From: Hyphococcus sp.
GTDB lineage: Bacteria; Pseudomonadota; Alphaproteobacteria; Caulobacterales; Parvularculaceae
Length of the DNA stretch: 64,000 nt
Assembly (NCBI GenBank): GCA_021776335.1
Contig: JAJFGB010000010.1
Location: forward strand, 124,001 to 188,000
Reading direction: 5' to 3'
Below, piece by piece: positions 9,290 through 19,438 of the stretch (position 1 is its first letter; every line of letters begins with the position of its first letter). Below the pieces are notes generated by a model, which worked only from the letters and a program-made list of their open reading frames with translations, made no database searches and was not told the origin of the DNA. The position numbers and the translations under genes are program-made.

Positions 9290-12200
9290 ATGGCGTTGCC
9301 AGACAATACGCAGCTACGAAACAATGCCGATCAACAGATCGGCGACGGCGCAACACAGGCGCCCGGTGGAGATTTTTCCGTTGCGGCGCCGTCAATCTCA
9401 CTCCCCAAAGGCGGCGGCGCGATCCGCGGCATTGGTGAGAAGTTCGCCGCCAACCCGGTGACCGGCACAGCATCGCTCAGTGTACCGATCGCAACCAGCC
9501 CGGGACGTTCTGGTTTCGGGCCACAGCTGTCGCTTTCCTATGATTCTGGCGCTGGCAACGGGCCGTTCGGCTTTGGCTGGAACCTGTCGCTACCCTCAAT
9601 CACGCGAAAGACCGATAAGGGGCTGCCACGTTATCGAGACGCTGAGGACTCTGATGTTTTCATTCTTTCGGGCGCCGAAGATCTCGTGCCCGTGTACCAG
9701 CAGGATCTCGGCGGATCCTGGGTACGCGACCAATTTGGCCGCCTGGTTATTCATGAAGACGAGCGCGGCGGCTTCCGCATTCGCCGCTACCGCCCACGCA
9801 TCGAAGGACTTTTTGCGCGAATCGAACGCTGGACACGCATCGCCGACAACGAGACCTATTGGCGTTCAATTTCCAAAGACAATATCACGACATGGTATGG
9901 CAAAACCGCCGATAGTCGCATTTTTGACCCGGATGACCCGCGACGCACCTTCAGCTGGCTGATCTGCGAGAGCTATGACGATAAGGGAAATGCCATTGTC
10001 TATGAGTATGTGGAGGAAAATTCCACAGACATTAATCGATCCCATGCGCATGAAACAAACCGGACTGACAATAGCCGAAAGGCGAACCGCTATCTGAAAC
10101 AAATCAATTACGGAAACTACGCCGCAAATCGCGATGCTAATTGGGCGGCGACCGATCCAACCGCTTTTGCGGACGACGACTGGATGTTCAAAGTGGTCTT
10201 TGACTATGATGAAGGCCATTACAGTGAGGTGCCGCGCGATCCGAATGATCACCAATATGTCCGCGCGACAATAGACCGTACCAACGACTGGAAAGTGCGT
10301 GACGATCCATTTTCAACCTACCGCGCCGGGTTTGAAGTCAGGACATACCGGCTTTGCCGCCGGGTTCTGATGTTCCATAATTTTCCGGCGGAGCTTGGCA
10401 CCAAAGACTGTCTCGTTCGGTCAACGGACTTCGCCTATGATGACGGCGCCATCGCCAGCTTTATCAGTGGCGTTACCCAGTCCGGCTATGTGCAGCAAGG
10501 TATCGGAAACTATCTCAAAAAATCGCTTCCGCCGCTCGAATTTGAATATTCACAGCCTGCGATCAACGAGACAGTCCATGAAGTCGATCAGGAGAGTCTT
10601 GAAAATCTGCCCATCGGTCTCGATGGTTCGACTTATCAATGGATTGACCTCGACGGCGAAGGGCTGTCCGGCATCCTGACAGAACAGGCCGACGGCTGGT
10701 ATTATAAACGCAATCTCAGTCCGCTGCCGATCAAAGGCGACGACGGCCAAGACCGTATTGTCGCTCGCTTCGCGCCGCTCCAAGCGGTTGATACGATCCC
10801 TTCGTTGGCGCGGGCGGGCGGTGATCATCGATTCCTCGATCTGGCGGGCGATGGGCGCCAGGACGTCGTTCTGCTTGAGCGCCCGGTTTCCGGATTTTAC
10901 GAGCGGACCCGTGACGAGGGATGGGATCCATTCAGAAATTTCCTGACCTGTCCGAATGTCGATTGGGCTGACCCGAATTTGCGCTTTGTCGATCTCACGG
11001 GCGATGGCCATGCCGATATCCTGATCGCCGAAAATGAAGTGTTCACTTGGTATCCCTCACTGGCCGAAGAAGGTTTCGGCCCGGCGGAACAGGCGCGACA
11101 GGCCCTGGACGAAGAAAAAGGGCCAAAGCTGGTTTTCGCCGATGGTACGCAGTCGATTTATCTCACTGACTTTTCCGGTGACGGGCTGACCGATCTCGCG
11201 CGCATCCGCAATGGTGAAATCTGTTACTGGCCGAATTCGGGCTATGGCCGCTTCGGCGCGAAAATTACCATGGATAATAGCCCATGTTTCGACCGCTCCG
11301 ATCAGTTCAATCAACAATATATCCGTCTCGCGGACATCGATGGTTCGGGTACGGCGGATATCCTCTATCTTGGGCGGGGACAGGTCGACATTTATCGTAA
11401 TGAAGCCGGAAACAGGTGGGGCGACCGCGAAACCCTGAAAAGCTTTCCGAACTTGGATAATCTCTCGTCAGTAATGGTGATTGATCTTCTTGGCAACGGA
11501 ACCGCCTGCCTTGTCTGGTCTTCTCCAGCGCCGGGCGACGCAGGTCGCCAGATGCGTTATGTCGACCTGATGGGCGGGCAAAAGCCGCATTTGATGATCC
11601 GTACAGTGAATAATCTGGGCGCAGAAACGAAAATCACCTATGCGCCGTCCACGAAGTTCTATCTGCAGGACAAAAATGCCGGCAATCCATGGGTGACAAA
11701 GATTCCCTTCCCGGTTCATGTTGTCGAGCGTGTTGAGACCCAAGACCGGATCAGCCGAAATCACTTTGTCACCCGGCACGTCTATCATCATGGCTATTTC
11801 GATGGCGTCGAACGCGAGTTTCGCGGCTTCGGCATGGTCGAACAGTGGGACACAGAGGAATTTGAAGCGTTTGGCGCTGGCGGCGCCGGGGCGGCGGCGA
11901 CGAACAGTGACGAAGCTTTCCATGTGCCGCCAGTTCTGACCCGCAGCTGGTTCCACACTGGCATCTATCTGGGGCGTGGCCATGTTTCCGATTTTTTTGC
12001 GGGAATGTTGGACGATAGGCATGCCGGCGAATATTACCGCGAACCGGGCCTCGACAACGATGAAGCAAGCTTGCGTCTGCTTGACGACACCATTCTGCCT
12101 GATGGGCTAAGCATTGACGAAGAGCGCGAAGCCTGCCGGGCGCTCAAAGGATCGATGCTACGACAGGAAGTCTATGCGCTCGACGGCGCGCCGAATGAAC

Positions 12201-15200
12201 AGCACCCCTACACCGTCACCGAACAGAACTTCACAATCGAGACCACACAGCCGCGCGGCGACAACCGCCATGCCGTTTTTTTCACCCATGCCCGAGAGGC
12301 GATCAATTATCACTATGAGCGCGAGCCCGCCGACCCGCGCGTACAACATGCTTTAACGCTCGAGGTCGACGCCTTCGGCAATGTGCTAAAGGAAGCCGCT
12401 ATCGGTTACGGCCGGCGACAGCCTGATCTGTTGCTACCGCTGCAAATTGATCAAGACAAACAGACCGCGTTGCTCGCCACTTACACTGAAAACCGCGTCA
12501 CCAACGCAATTGACGAGGTCGCCGCACATCCGGACGACTATCGCACCCCAATGCCCTGCGAAACCCGCACATACGAGCTGACCGGCGTCGCGCCAGAAAA
12601 CAATGCCACCCGCTTTAGCTTTGACGGATGGACACGCAATAATTTCGAACTGCCAATTTCAGCAACAGAAATTCAGTATGAGGAAACCGCAGATCTCAGG
12701 ATCATACAAAAGCGCCTGATCGAACAGTTACGCATCTACTATCGGCCCGATGATCTGGGCATTGCCAACACAAACGATCCGCTAACCCTGCTGCCATTGG
12801 AAACAGTTGAACCGCTGGCGCTCCCTGGCGAAAGTTACAAGCTGGCGTTTACACCGGGATTGGCAAATGAGATCTATGTGGATAGCGGGAAATTGCCCGC
12901 TACCGAACTGAACCCGCTGCTCGCTAATGAGGGGAAATATGTTCATCCAGAAGGCGACGCCAATTGGTGGATTCCTTCAGGCCGCGCTTTTTTTTCGCCC
13001 GATAGCAATGCTACCGCGACCAACGAGCGGGATTTTGCACGACAGCACTTTTTCCTGCCGCACCGCACGCGCGATCCGTTTCACACCAATGCTGTCAGTA
13101 CCGAGAGCATCGTCACATATGACAGTCACAATCTGTTAACGGTCGAAACACGCGATGCGCTGGGTAATTTGGTCACTGCCGTGACAGAGGATGACGCACA
13201 AACCACCACGCTTCGCCTCGATTATCGCGTATTGCAACCAGAATGGATCACCGATCCTAACGGCAACCGTACACAAGTCGCGTTTGATGCCCTGGGCATG
13301 GTTGTGGGCACCGCCATCATGGGAAAACCCGGCGAAAATCTCGGCGATTTGCTCGATGGCTTTGATGCGAATCTCATTGATGCTGTCGCGCTCAATCATC
13401 TGACAACGCCCCTCGCCGACCCGCACACCATTCTTAGCGCGGCAACGACGCGTCTGGTCTATGATGTGTTCGCCTATCATCGCACAAAAGGTGATGTGGC
13501 GCCTCAACCGGCCGTCGTCTACACGCTGGCGCGGGAAACCCACCACTTTGAATCGCAACAAACCGACTATCAACACAGCTTTTCTTATTCCGACGGATTC
13601 GGGCGCGAAATTCAAAAAAAGATTCAGGCCGAACCGGAGACAATAAATAGCGTCAAAGGTCCGCCGCGCTGGGTCGGCAGCGGCTGGACTATTTTCAACA
13701 ATAAGGGAAAACCGGTTCGGCAATATGAACCGTTCTTCAGCGACATCCATCGCTTCGAATTCGACGCCAAGATCGGAGTCAGCCCGATCCTGTTTTACGA
13801 TCCGGTCGGACGCGTCGTCGCCACGCTGCACCCCAACCACACTTTCGAAAAGATCGTCTTCGATCCGTGGCGGCAGGAAACTTACGACGTCAACGACACC
13901 TGCGCCCCGCATCCTCAGCGTCCGGGCAATCCAAGGCCGCCGCAGACTGGCGATCCACGCACGGACCCCGACATCCGAGGCTATGTCGCGCGCTATTTCG
14001 CGAGCCTGCCGGCTAGCCCGCCTGCACCAGCGTGGCAGACCTGGCGCGAACAGCGCATTGGTAGCGCGCTCGGCCCGCACGAGCGGGCGGCCGCTGCCCG
14101 CGCCGCCGCCCATGCGGACACGCCGACCACTGCCCATTTCGATGCGCTGGGCCGCCCCTTCCTGTCGCTTGCCGATAATGGTCCGGACCCGGCGCAACCC
14201 GTCCAGCAATTACTTTTCGCCACGCGCACCGAACTTGATATCGAAGGCAATCAGCGCGAGGTCATCAATGCGCTTGGCCGCATCGTCATGCGTTACGATT
14301 ATACTATGGCGGGGCCGGAACAGGACGATGATGGCGCGCCGACAAATGCAAATCGCATTCACCAGGCGAGTATGGAAGCGGGTGAGCGATGGATGCTGAA
14401 CGATATCGCCGGCAACCCGATCCGCGCCTGGGACAGCCGCGGTCATATGTTCCGAACTGAATATGACCCTTTGCGGCGGCCCCTTCGCTCCTTTGTTACC
14501 GGCGCCGATCCCGGCAATCCGAACGCCGAGCTTTTGACTGAACGCCTGGTCTATGGCGAGCAGCACCCGCAAGCCGAACAGCGCAACTTACGCGGTGCGC
14601 TCAATCTCCATCTTGATCAAGCGGGCGCGGTCGCCACAGAGACTCTCGATTTTAAGGGCAACCCGATAAACGCTTCGCACCGCATCGCAATAGAATATAA
14701 ACAGGCAATCGACTGGAGCTCGGCGAATGCGGCGCTGCCAGCCGACGGAAAAATTCCATTCGTACCGGCGACCTTAATGACGGCGCTGGCGCCATTGCTG
14801 GAAAATGCGCCCGCAACCTATTCCAGCGAAACCACATACGACGCGCTCAATCGCCCGATAACAATGACAACGCCCCACACACCGGCAATGCAGCCCAGCA
14901 TCATCCGTCCCGGCTATAATGAAGCCAATCTGCTTGAACGCGTTGACGTTAATCTGCGGAGCGCCGCGTCAAGCGGTCAGCCGATCTGGACACCGTTTGT
15001 CACCAATATCGACTATGACGCCAAGGGACAACGCGAACGCATAGATTATGGAAATGGCGTCAACACTTCATACGATTATGACCCGAACACCTTTCGCCTG
15101 ATTCATCTCAAGACAGTGCGAAACGCTGCCGGTTTCGACACAACAGACCGCCCGGGTGAATTGCAGAACCTGCACTATGTTTACGACCCGGCCGGCAACA

Positions 15201-17218
15201 TCACGCATATCCACGACGATGCCCAGCAAACGATCTTTTTCAACAACAATCGCGTCGAGCCCAGTGCGGAATACATCTACGATGCCATTTACCGGCTGAT
15301 CGACGCAAGCGGCCGCGAACATTTGGGCCAGACCGGCGGCGCGTCAATCCCTCATTCACACCATGACGCCAAACGCGTGGGCGTGTGGAGTGGCGATGGC
15401 GCAGGTCATTTCAGTCCGAACGACGGCACCGTTATCGGCGCTTATGTCGAACGCTACGACTACGACGCAGTCGGCAATATAATGGACATGGCTCATCACC
15501 TGGGAGGTAATCTAACAGCGCACGGTCCGGTAGTCTGGCGCCGGCGCTATCAATATGCTGCAACGAATAATCGCCTGCGTTCAACCAGCCTGCCGGGCGA
15601 CACGGCGCAGGCGCAATATTCGGATGACCCTAGGCAAGCCTACAGCCAGCAATATGAACACGATGTTCATGGCAATATCATCTCCATACCGCATCTGGAT
15701 TTAATGCAATGGGATTATCGCGACCAGCTGCAGAAAACAACGCGGCAGGTTGTGAACACTCCGCCACCGCCCAACCCGGTTCCCAAAACTGTTCCTGAAA
15801 CGACCTATTACGTTTACGATGCCAGCGGCGAGCGTGTGCGCAAAGTGACAGACGGACAGAATGGCAAGCGCAAATCCGAACGCATTTATCTCGGCAGTTT
15901 TGAAGTCTACCGCGAATACGACACCGACGGCGTCACACCGAAACTGGAGCGCGAAACCCTGCATATCATGGACGACAAGCAGCGCATTGCCCTAGTGGAG
16001 ACGAGAACGCTCGACACAGCAAGCACAAACCGCGCGCCGCAACAACTCATCCGCTACCAACTCGGCAATCATCTCGGTTCAGCCAGCCTCGAACTCGATG
16101 ATCAGGCGGAAATCATTTCGTACGAGGAGTACACGCCCTATGGCAGCTCGTCCTACCAGGCAGTGCGCAGTAAGACCAAAACGCCCAAGCGCTATCGCTA
16201 TACTGGCAAAGAACGGGACGAAGAAAACGGGTTTTATTATCACGGCGCGCGCTATTACGCACCGTGGTTGGGAAGGTGGACGGCTGCAGATCCGGCGGGG
16301 TTAGTGGATGGCCTCAATACGTTTATATATGTGCTGAATAATCCGGTATTGCTCCAAGATAATGACGGAATGCAATCTAGCACCGCGAATAGCTTAGACC
16401 CAACTGACCCGAACAACTTTGTGGACATCAAGTCTTATGCGGAAGCGAACCCTGACCAACCGGAACAAGCTGTGCGAGACGTTTGGGAAACAGGGAAAAG
16501 AAAGAAGTATCTAATATTTTATGACAAAGGAGAACGCTCAATAGAGCTTCAGGCAAAACAGGCCGCCAAGGACCATGGCACAAACGCACACTCTGTACCG
16601 CCAGAACAAATCAGTGATCTGATAGAGCGAGAAAAACCCGACGTAATTATGTTTATGGGTCATGGCGACAAGAATGTAATAAGCACAGGCGATTCAGATT
16701 GGATTCGATCCAAAACGCTAACAAGAGAACTAAAGGAAGCGAATATTGAAGAAAACACACAACTAATCTTGAGCGCGTGTAGTGCATGTCAAAAAGGGGG
16801 GTTGGGCGACAAAATATCAAATGAACCCAGCCTATCAAATGTTGAGGTTTCTGGTCATTCAAACGCAAGGCATGTGACGAGAAACCCAAACAAAAGACTA
16901 TCCAATGTCGGGACCTTACGCGATCACATGGTAGATAGGTTGAAAACGCAGGGATTGGCTAAACGTAGAGCGCGAAAAGTTGCAGGACAAATTATTGATG
17001 TGAGACAAAAGGGAGTAGAAAACAAAAAACGCCATCCTTTGAATGTTGTATTTAGAGAGCTAAATGTTGTGGGGTTCAAGAGGTTCACCGACATGGTCTT
17101 CGGCGACAGCGCTCCAGAAATAACCGATCTCGATATGACGCCTGCGGCAAATGAGAGATTTGTCCGGGGAATTAGTATCCTTCGCAAAAGAAAGGAACGG
17201 GCGTTGAAAATCAGATGA
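9290..17218 (+). CDS. Fused TcB-TcC toxin subunit with C-terminal caspase/CHAT-like effector tip
   Basis: This 2642-residue protein joins TcB and TcC of a Tc (ABC) toxin. The N-terminus is an SpvB domain (about 20-330; TGTASLSVPI, LSYDSGAGNGPFGFGWNL). TcB propeller repeats follow (DLTGDGHADI, DFSGDGLTDL, DIDGSGTADI at about 565-690), then a long RHS/YD-repeat shell. The RHS core ends with YTGKERDEENGFYYHGARYY and DPAGLVDG, the autoprotease region, closing at DNDG (2357-2360). The tip (about 2361-2642) has MGHG with His2458 and LSACSAC with Cys2497/Cys2500, resembling caspase-fold peptidases. In known toxins the B-C shell encloses the effector and docks on TcA, which injects it. ATG 9290 has GAGG six bases upstream. 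Confidence 0.9.
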   Translation: MALPDNTQLRNNADQQIGDGATQAPGGDFSVAAPSISLPKGGGAIRGIGEKFAANPVTGTASLSVPIATSPGRSGFGPQLSLSYDSGAGNGPFGFGWNLSLPSITRKTDKGLPRYRDAEDSDVFILSGAEDLVPVYQQDLGGSWVRDQFGRLVIHEDERGGFRIRRYRPRIEGLFARIERWTRIADNETYWRSISKDNITTWYGKTADSRIFDPDDPRRTFSWLICESYDDKGNAIVYEYVEENSTDINRSHAHETNRTDNSRKANRYLKQINYGNYAANRDANWAATDPTAFADDDWMFKVVFDYDEGHYSEVPRDPNDHQYVRATIDRTNDWKVRDDPFSTYRAGFEVRTYRLCRRVLMFHNFPAELGTKDCLVRSTDFAYDDGAIASFISGVTQSGYVQQGIGNYLKKSLPPLEFEYSQPAINETVHEVDQESLENLPIGLDGSTYQWIDLDGEGLSGILTEQADGWYYKRNLSPLPIKGDDGQDRIVARFAPLQAVDTIPSLARAGGDHRFLDLAGDGRQDVVLLERPVSGFYERTRDEGWDPFRNFLTCPNVDWADPNLRFVDLTGDGHADILIAENEVFTWYPSLAEEGFGPAEQARQALDEEKGPKLVFADGTQSIYLTDFSGDGLTDLARIRNGEICYWPNSGYGRFGAKITMDNSPCFDRSDQFNQQYIRLADIDGSGTADILYLGRGQVDIYRNEAGNRWGDRETLKSFPNLDNLSSVMVIDLLGNGTACLVWSSPAPGDAGRQMRYVDLMGGQKPHLMIRTVNNLGAETKITYAPSTKFYLQDKNAGNPWVTKIPFPVHVVERVETQDRISRNHFVTRHVYHHGYFDGVEREFRGFGMVEQWDTEEFEAFGAGGAGAAATNSDEAFHVPPVLTRSWFHTGIYLGRGHVSDFFAGMLDDRHAGEYYREPGLDNDEASLRLLDDTILPDGLSIDEEREACRALKGSMLRQEVYALDGAPNEQHPYTVTEQNFTIETTQPRGDNRHAVFFTHAREAINYHYEREPADPRVQHALTLEVDAFGNVLKEAAIGYGRRQPDLLLPLQIDQDKQTALLATYTENRVTNAIDEVAAHPDDYRTPMPCETRTYELTGVAPENNATRFSFDGWTRNNFELPISATEIQYEETADLRIIQKRLIEQLRIYYRPDDLGIANTNDPLTLLPLETVEPLALPGESYKLAFTPGLANEIYVDSGKLPATELNPLLANEGKYVHPEGDANWWIPSGRAFFSPDSNATATNERDFARQHFFLPHRTRDPFHTNAVSTESIVTYDSHNLLTVETRDALGNLVTAVTEDDAQTTTLRLDYRVLQPEWITDPNGNRTQVAFDALGMVVGTAIMGKPGENLGDLLDGFDANLIDAVALNHLTTPLADPHTILSAATTRLVYDVFAYHRTKGDVAPQPAVVYTLARETHHFESQQTDYQHSFSYSDGFGREIQKKIQAEPETINSVKGPPRWVGSGWTIFNNKGKPVRQYEPFFSDIHRFEFDAKIGVSPILFYDPVGRVVATLHPNHTFEKIVFDPWRQETYDVNDTCAPHPQRPGNPRPPQTGDPRTDPDIRGYVARYFASLPASPPAPAWQTWREQRIGSALGPHERAAAARAAAHADTPTTAHFDALGRPFLSLADNGPDPAQPVQQLLFATRTELDIEGNQREVINALGRIVMRYDYTMAGPEQDDDGAPTNANRIHQASMEAGERWMLNDIAGNPIRAWDSRGHMFRTEYDPLRRPLRSFVTGADPGNPNAELLTERLVYGEQHPQAEQRNLRGALNLHLDQAGAVATETLDFKGNPINASHRIAIEYKQAIDWSSANAALPADGKIPFVPATLMTALAPLLENAPATYSSETTYDALNRPITMTTPHTPAMQPSIIRPGYNEANLLERVDVNLRSAASSGQPIWTPFVTNIDYDAKGQRERIDYGNGVNTSYDYDPNTFRLIHLKTVRNAAGFDTTDRPGELQNLHYVYDPAGNITHIHDDAQQTIFFNNNRVEPSAEYIYDAIYRLIDASGREHLGQTGGASIPHSHHDAKRVGVWSGDGAGHFSPNDGTVIGAYVERYDYDAVGNIMDMAHHLGGNLTAHGPVVWRRRYQYAATNNRLRSTSLPGDTAQAQYSDDPRQAYSQQYEHDVHGNIISIPHLDLMQWDYRDQLQKTTRQVVNTPPPPNPVPKTVPETTYYVYDASGERVRKVTDGQNGKRKSERIYLGSFEVYREYDTDGVTPKLERETLHIMDDKQRIALVETRTLDTASTNRAPQQLIRYQLGNHLGSASLELDDQAEIISYEEYTPYGSSSYQAVRSKTKTPKRYRYTGKERDEENGFYYHGARYYAPWLGRWTAADPAGLVDGLNTFIYVLNNPVLLQDNDGMQSSTANSLDPTDPNNFVDIKSYAEANPDQPEQAVRDVWETGKRKKYLIFYDKGERSIELQAKQAAKDHGTNAHSVPPEQISDLIEREKPDVIMFMGHGDKNVISTGDSDWIRSKTLTRELKEANIEENTQLILSACSACQKGGLGDKISNEPSLSNVEVSGHSNARHVTRNPNKRLSNVGTLRDHMVDRLKTQGLAKRRARKVAGQIIDVRQKGVENKKRHPLNVVFRELNVVGFKRFTDMVFGDSAPEITDLDMTPAANERFVRGISILRKRKERALKIR

Positions 17219-17684
17219 GGTGCAGCAGGCGACCTTGGAAACCGCTTTGACAACGCTGTGCGGCAGCAAACTATGGCGCAAGCGAATTCGAGCTGGCTTC
17301 AATGTACAGAGTTTGGACCCAGAATGGACGGAACTCAGCACATCAATGATCGAAACGAGTTTGGTTTCTAGATTGCCCGCCAGTGATAGGCTGACGCCAT
17401 GACTAAAGTTCTAAGGTTCGGAATATCGGAAAATGGTGCGAAAATATAACGGGCGACAAAACACCATAATACGCCGTCCTGTTTCGAATGGATTGGGGCG
17501 AGATTGAAGAAGAGCTAGATGTACTTACCCTGCTGCCTCGCCTTCGTCATCTATGGTTCCGACAAAACGGACTTACGATTGGCAACAAACGCCCGCCGCG
17601 CGTGCCGCGAGACATTCACGATGAAGTTGAGAATGACTCCGACGATTTAAACCGGCAAGCAAGCGTTAAAGGAGAAAAGACCAA
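17219..17684 (+). other. Possible displaced toxin-tip and immunity remnants
   Basis: Directly after the TcB-TcC stop, an open stretch to about 17371 lacks a start codon (GAAGDLGNRFDNAV...), as expected for a displaced C-terminal tip. A second frame, 17488-17703, encodes 71 residues including LDVLTLLPRLRHLWFRQNG, which looks like the tail of a leucine-rich, possibly immunity-type, protein; it overlaps the next gene. Neither has a good ribosome-binding site. Polymorphic toxins often leave such fragments after tip exchange. The reading as remnants is inference. Confidence 0.35.
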
Positions 17685-18296
17685 ATGCTCACATCAATAT
17701 TAGACACAGCCAAGAAGCTCACGGAACTATCTGACCTTGTCAAAGATAATCTGCTGGATAATCCCGAAGAAGCGTCAGAAAAACTGGCGGAAGTGTTCGA
17801 CGAGTTGAGCAAGGTCCTCGAATTTGTAGAGAAAGAAACCGTTTCATTTCTGAAGCTCCACATCCTTGAGGACGGCTCCAATATTTCTGATTGCCGCGGC
17901 GTCTTGCTGTCGCTTGAAAGCGGCTATGCAACCGTCAAAGCCTATGAAGCGCGGGGGCATTGCCACAAGATCGGCAATATTCATAAGAAATATCTAAGCA
18001 AATGGTTCAGCAGGGTCCTCGATAGTAGTCAAGCGCAAGAGCTCGATAACATATTCAGCATGATGAACAGCGCTGACCTCGATATGATTGTCGGCATCCG
18101 GGAAATAACCGACTGGCTAACGGAAAATTCTGAAAAGGTTCTCGATGCGATCGAATATAAGGACTTCGCCGGGGCCAATCAAATCATTATGGATGCTCGA
18201 AGATCAATTCAGAATGACCGGCGTGAAATTGTTGGCGCATTGGCCCAGTTAAAATTACTGCAGGCGAGCTTCATTGCATCGGCAGAGACGGTTTAA
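17685..18296 (+). CDS. Helical protein of unknown function inside the Tc locus
   Basis: This 203-residue protein is predicted almost entirely alpha-helical, with amphipathic heptads (LSDLVKDNLLDNPEEASEKLAEVFDELSKVLEFVEKE) broken here only for reading; no signal peptide or membrane segment is visible. GGAG lies ten bases before the ATG, so the start is firm. It sits between the two Tc toxin genes on the same strand. Position directly after the effector tip makes it a candidate immunity or chaperone protein, but no family was recognised and nothing in the sequence proves this. Confidence 0.7.
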   Translation: MLTSILDTAKKLTELSDLVKDNLLDNPEEASEKLAEVFDELSKVLEFVEKETVSFLKLHILEDGSNISDCRGVLLSLESGYATVKAYEARGHCHKIGNIHKKYLSKWFSRVLDSSQAQELDNIFSMMNSADLDMIVGIREITDWLTENSEKVLDAIEYKDFAGANQIIMDARRSIQNDRREIVGALAQLKLLQASFIASAETV

Positions 18297-18364
18297 AAAA
18301 CGGCTCCAAGTAGAGAGCTTTAGGGCTTGTCGTGTTCTGACCATCAACCATGGGAGATGCGGAA

Positions 18365-19438
18365 ATGGCCAATGGCAGCGACCAACACACACCATCGCCC
18401 GATTCCAATGCCGCCCATTTGCGGGCGGAATACGGCCAGACGGCTTCAGCGTTTGGCTTACTGACGAATATTCGTTTTACATTGTTGGGCTTGTTGCCTG
18501 TGGGCACCGGCGCCGCGGTTGGCGTGGTCCTCGCCAACAGCGCACTTTTGGCTACGGGTGTAATCGGATTGTTCGGGCTCACCGTCACCCTCGCGCTATT
18601 TATATACAATGAACGCAACGACCAGCACTATGGCGAACTCGCAGGCCGCGCAGCCTATTTAGAGCGCGCAATGGGGATCAAGGACGGATCATTCGGGCAT
18701 CGGCCGACCCGATGGCTCAAAGCGCTCGGCGTTTGCGTTGCACATGGCTGGCCCATAAAGCCGATTTATGGCGCTTCGATGTCGGCCTGGCTCTATCTTG
18801 CCATTCTTCCGATTGCGACCTGGGTCATTGAATGTGTGCTTATTCCTTCTCTCACCAACAAAACCCCGACCGCTTTCTACTTTCAACAATCGCTCACGCC
18901 AGCGCCTGTGGATCATGTTGTTTCGTTGCTGATTGCAATCTGGGCAATCTGGATCATCAACAAAAGCCGTGAGCGCAAAATCAGTGAGAGAAAGAGGCAA
19001 TCCCGGAAAGCGGCGGCGAAAGCGGTTATGAAGTTGAAACACTGGACCGTTGCAGAATTGCGCGCGCTTGTTCTTGATATGCTCAATGCGGAAGAGATGT
19101 GTTCGAAACGTTTTAAAAAATTATTGGGACACCTGCTTTGCCTTGCATCAGCAAAATCTAAATCGGAACTGACGGAAAAAGATTATCAACGGATTTTGCT
19201 CAAGCTTAGATTCTACCTTGCAGACACCACTAACGGGAATGCGCGTGAGGGCATAGACCAAATAGACAACGCCAGTTTCTATTGGGACGTCCCTGCCCCG
19301 GGCGAAAAGCTGCCGCCCGTCGCCGGCGCTCAACTCATTTCTCTTGTCACGAATATGCCCAATAGATGGATTTTTGATACCTGTTCAGGAAGAACCGGCG
19401 TATTTGATCGTGAGAATCCTGCCGGGTCCAGCGCATAA
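18365..19438 (+). CDS. Multi-pass membrane protein of unknown function between toxin subunits
   Basis: This 357-residue protein has a membrane hairpin (about residues 35-80), then NERNDQ and RAAYLERAMG, then two further membrane segments (LYLAILPIATWVIECVLI and VVSLLIAIWAIWII). The C-terminal 150 residues are soluble and rich in Lys and Arg near the membrane. The first 100 residues match the layout of the protein at 8362-8889. ATG 18365 has GGAG eight bases upstream; ATG 18350 does not. A role in toxin release or self-protection is possible from position only. Confidence 0.7.
   Translation: MANGSDQHTPSPDSNAAHLRAEYGQTASAFGLLTNIRFTLLGLLPVGTGAAVGVVLANSALLATGVIGLFGLTVTLALFIYNERNDQHYGELAGRAAYLERAMGIKDGSFGHRPTRWLKALGVCVAHGWPIKPIYGASMSAWLYLAILPIATWVIECVLIPSLTNKTPTAFYFQQSLTPAPVDHVVSLLIAIWAIWIINKSRERKISERKRQSRKAAAKAVMKLKHWTVAELRALVLDMLNAEEMCSKRFKKLLGHLLCLASAKSKSELTEKDYQRILLKLRFYLADTTNGNAREGIDQIDNASFYWDVPAPGEKLPPVAGAQLISLVTNMPNRWIFDTCSGRTGVFDRENPAGSSA

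Noticed and set aside
13136-14209. Long minus-strand frame of 357 codons inside the TcB-TcC gene
   Set aside because: It is antisense to well-conserved RHS coding sequence and shows no family motif; typical shadow of GC-rich coding DNA.
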